From the NCBI RefSeq assembly GCF_019977295.1, contig NZ_AP024651.1, positions 3,658,001 through 3,722,000 on the forward strand: a DNA stretch of 64,000 nt, given 5' to 3'. Both the position numbers and the translations under genes were made by a program. The stretch comes from Arthrobacter sp. StoSoilB20. Its GTDB lineage: Bacteria; Actinomycetota; Actinomycetes; Actinomycetales; Micrococcaceae. The notes under the pieces are model-generated. The model was given only the letters and a program-made list of their open reading frames with translations. It did no database searches and was not told the DNA's origin. Positions 61,621 to 64,000 of this stretch are shown here, piece by piece (positions within the stretch are counted from its first letter, which is position 1; the number at the start of each line of letters is the position of its first letter).

Positions 61621-63176
61621 GCATGTCCGAAGGAAAGATGTACTCCGGCAACGACCCGCGCCTGGGACTCCTCCTGGAAGGCATCGTCAAGCTGGCAGCC
61701 GGTGACCTCCACACGAGGATCGAAGTCTCAAACGCACGCGACGAAATCGACGCCGTGATCATGGGTACCAACCTCCTGGCTGAGGACCTGCAGATCGTTT
61801 ACGAGGAACTGGAGCAGCGGGTCCAGGCGCGCACCCGGCAGCTCAACGAAGCCCACTTGGCGATGCAGCACATGGCCATGACGGATCCCCTGACCGGCTT
61901 GAACAACCGATCAGCTTTTGCCACGGCGCTTAGCGAAGCACAGGCACGCGGTGTTGAGAGCGGCCTCAAAGCAGCCATCCTCCTCCTGGATATGGACGGC
62001 TTCAAAACAATCAACGACTCCCTGGGGCACACCATTGGGGACAAGGTCCTGGAAACGGTGGCCACCAGGATCACCGGGGCCGTCCGCGAGCAGGACATGG
62101 TGGCCCGCATGGGCGGGGACGAGTTCGCCGTGCTTATTCCCGACGTCACCCCGGCCGCAGCGGCATCCATTGGCAACCGGATCCTCGCTGCCGTCATAGG
62201 CCCCATGGAGATTGAAGGGCAACACCTGCGTTGTGGGGCCAGCATGGGCCTGCGGATGGCGGACCCCGGGCACCGCGCCGAGGAATTGATGATGGAAGCG
62301 GACATCGCCATGTACGAGTCCAAGGCTGACGGTCGCGGCAAACTCAAGGTGTTCGAGCCAGCCATGCTGCATGCCCGGCAGATGCGGAACCAGTTGGTGG
62401 GTGAGCTCAAAGAGGCAATCACCGGCTCGCAACTGGTGCTGTTCTACCAGCCCATCATCCGGCTTGATACCCGCGAAATCGAAGGTGTGGAAGCGTTGGT
62501 CCGCTGGAACCACCCCACCCGTGGGCTCATCATGCCGGACGAGTTCATTCCCATTGCCGAGGAAACGGGAATGATTTCCGACCTGGGCGGCTGGGTGCTC
62601 CGCACCGCCGTCGAGCAATTGAAGCAATGGCGTACCGACCCCCTCACGGCGGGTCACAACTTCAGCATGCGCATCAACGTTTCAGCGGCGGACCTGCAGC
62701 GGCTGGAGTTCATCGAAGACGTCCGCGAGGCCTTGGCGTCGGCTGGTCTGGACCCGTCGCTGCTGGTCCTGGAGCTTACCGAGAGCGCCGTCATCCAAGG
62801 CAACGACCTTGACCGCTACACGCTCAACAGCCTGCGCCGGCTGGGGGTGGGATTGGAAATCGACGATTTCGGCACCGGTTACTCCTCCATCAGCTACCTG
62901 CGCCAGCTCCCAGTGGATACGGTCAAAGTGGACCGGACCCTGCTCTCGGCGCTGGGCAGCGACCCGTCCCAGCCCGCGCTGCTGGCCGCCGTGCTGCAGT
63001 TGATCCGCGCCTGTGGCCTCGCTGCAGTGTGGGAAGGCGTAGAGACTGCCGACCAGGCCGAGTATCTCCTCAGCATCGGGTGCACCAGCGGCCAGGGGTA
63101 CTACTTCAGCCGGCCCTTGCCCGAGGCGCAGCTGACCGAGCAGCTGAAGCACCACAAGACCTGGCCCGTCAGTTGA
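61617..63176 (+). CDS. GGDEF-EAL cyclic-di-GMP enzyme, cytosolic
   Basis: 519 residues from a GTG (ATG two codons on). A HAMP-like or coiled N-terminus (LLLEGIVKLAAGDLHTRIEVSNARDEIDAVIMGTNLLAEDLQIVYEELEQRVQARTRQLNEAHL) leads to GGDEF (residues 166-170, MGGDEFAVL, preceded by TDPLTGLNN) and EAL (residues 292-294, VEALVRWNHPTRG) with IDDFGTGYSSISYL and ELTESAVIQ. Both active sites look intact, so it could make and degrade c-di-GMP. No transmembrane segment. Sensing is probably through the TPR partner or the N-terminal coiled coil. Confidence 0.92.
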   Translation: MSMSEGKMYSGNDPRLGLLLEGIVKLAAGDLHTRIEVSNARDEIDAVIMGTNLLAEDLQIVYEELEQRVQARTRQLNEAHLAMQHMAMTDPLTGLNNRSAFATALSEAQARGVESGLKAAILLLDMDGFKTINDSLGHTIGDKVLETVATRITGAVREQDMVARMGGDEFAVLIPDVTPAAAASIGNRILAAVIGPMEIEGQHLRCGASMGLRMADPGHRAEELMMEADIAMYESKADGRGKLKVFEPAMLHARQMRNQLVGELKEAITGSQLVLFYQPIIRLDTREIEGVEALVRWNHPTRGLIMPDEFIPIAEETGMISDLGGWVLRTAVEQLKQWRTDPLTAGHNFSMRINVSAADLQRLEFIEDVREALASAGLDPSLLVLELTESAVIQGNDLDRYTLNSLRRLGVGLEIDDFGTGYSSISYLRQLPVDTVKVDRTLLSALGSDPSQPALLAAVLQLIRACGLAAVWEGVETADQAEYLLSIGCTSGQGYYFSRPLPEAQLTEQLKHHKTWPVS

Positions 63177-63747
63177 TGGTCCGGGTCCAGGGGTGGTGCC
63201 GGGTGCGCCATTCGGAGTCGAGAATCGCGTAGATATTTTCCGTTGCCCACTGGCCCTTGTAATGCCAGTTATCCACCAGGGTGGCTTCAAGCCGCATGCC
63301 CAGGCGCGTGGCAATTCCGGCCGATCCTTCGTTGAGGGCGTCCAGTTTGGCGTCAACCCGGTGGAATGACAGCGTTTCGAAGGCAAGCCGCAGGACCGCC
63401 TCCGCTGCCTCTGTGGCGAAGCCGTGGCCCTGGGCATCCGGGTGGAGAATCCAGCCAACCTCGGCTTGTCCGGTCCCTTCGAGCCATTTCAGCACTACCT
63501 CGCCAAGGAGGCCAGGCTGGTCCTTCCGCTCGATGGCCAGGCACACCCAGTCGCCTTCCTGCTTGAACTCGAAGTTCGCGTAGCGGCCCAGGACTTCCAT
63601 GGCCTTGGTCTTGCTCAGTTCGTTGCGGAAAAGGAAGCGGGCCGTTTCGGGAAGGGACTGGTAGCCGTGGAATCTCTCAAGGTCCTCGGCGTCGAAACGG
63701 CGCAGAATGAGTCGGTCTGTGATGATGGGGAGCTCAATTTCGGGCAT
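63169..63747 (-). CDS. GNAT family N-acetyltransferase (RimJ/RimL-like)
   Basis: 192 residues from the ATG at 63747. ITDRLILRRFDAEDLERFHGYQSLPETARF at the start, GDWVCLAIERKDQPGLLGEVVLKWLEGTGQAEVGWILHPDAQGHGFATEAAEAVLRLAFETLSFHRVDAKLDALNEGSAGIATRLGMRLEA shows the acetyl-CoA loop (QGHGFATEA) and the R-V-x-A-x-x-x-x-x-N motif of the RimJ/RimL family. It N-acetylates a ribosomal protein, small molecule or antibiotic; which one is not known. Its stop overlaps the end of the GGDEF-EAL gene by 8 bp, convergent. Confidence 0.9.
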   Translation of the reverse strand: MPEIELPIITDRLILRRFDAEDLERFHGYQSLPETARFLFRNELSKTKAMEVLGRYANFEFKQEGDWVCLAIERKDQPGLLGEVVLKWLEGTGQAEVGWILHPDAQGHGFATEAAEAVLRLAFETLSFHRVDAKLDALNEGSAGIATRLGMRLEATLVDNWHYKGQWATENIYAILDSEWRTRHHPWTRTIN

Positions 63748-63811
63748 GTCTTCGAGGCTACTAGGTGGGAGCAGATACTGGTCCAGTCTTGACACGTGGC
63801 GCGATCTGGGA

Positions 63812-63833
63812 TTACCTAATGAACATTCGGTAA
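63812..63833. promoter_or_regulatory. candidate PaaR-type operator of paaI
   Basis: A 22-bp inverted repeat, TTACC-N12-GGTAA, 22 bp before the paaI start. Read on the minus strand it is TTACCGAATGTTCATTAGG, which matches the paaA operator TTACCGACCGTTCGTTCAG in 14 of 19 positions, including TTACCGA and GTTC. Confidence 0.6.
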
Positions 63834-63855
63834 ATAAAGCTGGAGGCAATGACGC

Positions 63856-64000
63856 ATGGTTGAAACAACCCTCTCCGGTGCTTCGCACCACATCCTGACG
63901 AACGACTACGCGTCCGAATGGATGGGCATCGAGGTCCTCAAGCTCGACGACGGCCACGCCACCATCCGCATGCACCTCCGCCAGGAAATGCTCAACGGAT
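63856..64000 (+). CDS. paaI: phenylacetic acid degradation thioesterase PaaI, N-terminal part
   Basis: The first 48 codons are open and run off the right edge: MVETTLSGASHHILTNDYAS, EWMGIEVLKLDDGHATIRMHLRQEMLNG. ...MLNG is the start of the hotdog-fold thioesterase motif MLNGFxxxHGG of PaaI, whose Asp/Glu and His lie further on. PaaI hydrolyses dead-end CoA thioesters to save CoA during phenylacetate breakdown. GGAGG stands 11 bases before the ATG. The upstream operator shares its pattern with that of paaA. Confidence 0.85.
   Translation, partial: MVETTLSGASHHILTNDYASEWMGIEVLKLDDGHATIRMHLRQEMLNG

Overview
This window looks like a chromosome segment of a high-GC Gram-positive actinobacterium, most likely Arthrobacter, Paenarthrobacter or a close Micrococcaceae relative. 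The evidence is the GC-rich coding, frequent GTG starts, stop/start overlaps between genes, an ANTAR regulator, a choice-of-anchor P-type secreted protein, and the family profile of phenylacetate, exopolysaccharide and two-component genes. No rRNA, tRNA, CRISPR array, transposase or prophage gene was recognised. The genus is inferred from gene content and is not proven.

Region by region. 1-6.7 kb: a truncated alpha/beta hydrolase, a secreted choice-of-anchor-like protein in more AT-rich DNA, four small envelope proteins, and a FabF-type ketosynthase divergent from a TetR regulator with two operators between them. 6.8-16.4 kb: housekeeping and accessory genes (APC permease, DUF1349 protein, MarR regulator, SelO, NhaA, GAF-ANTAR regulator, PQQ-propeller lipoprotein). 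16.5-21.5 kb: the phenylacetyl-CoA catabolic operon paaABCDE-paaG on the minus strand. Its candidate operator recurs in front of a truncated paaI at the right edge. 21.6-23.3 kb: a Tat-exported PhoD-type phosphatase.

23.4-39.5 kb is a first surface-polysaccharide locus. It has an LCP ligase, an initiating sugar transferase, a polymerase-like membrane protein, WecG/TagA and GT4 transferases, a flippase, a pyruvyl transferase, a BY-type tyrosine kinase with its phosphatase, and VanZ. Embedded in it on the minus strand is an unusual module: an AraC regulator, a Tat-exported beta-rich protein, an HPr-kinase-like protein fused to a PqqD-like domain, a dedicated signal peptidase I, a nucleotidyltransferase and a stand-alone PqqD protein. 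This resembles the HPr-rel systems and lasso-peptide kinase sets, but no lasso cyclase is present.

40-44.5 kb: a large hybrid histidine kinase followed by a REC-GGDEF response regulator. 44.5-54.6 kb: a second surface-glycan locus with two tandem paralogous secreted beta-helix proteins, a PIG-L deacetylase, GT4 and GT2 transferases, and a 1,000-residue flippase/GT39 fusion. 54.8-64 kb: a prolyl oligopeptidase, a methyltransferase, a STAS-like protein and a cytosolic kinase with a degenerate receiver. Then comes a compact divergent unit in which a 56-residue secreted peptide gene carrying a twice-repeated IGWWPN motif faces a TPR protein translationally coupled to a GGDEF-EAL enzyme. A GNAT acetyltransferase and the start of paaI close the window.

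The best candidates for something undescribed are (1) the IGWWPN peptide / TPR / cyclic-di-GMP unit at 60.2-63.2 kb, (2) the Tat-protein / HPrK-PqqD / signal peptidase / nucleotidyltransferase module at 29.8-36.1 kb, and (3) the flippase-glycosyltransferase fusion at 49.3-52.4 kb.
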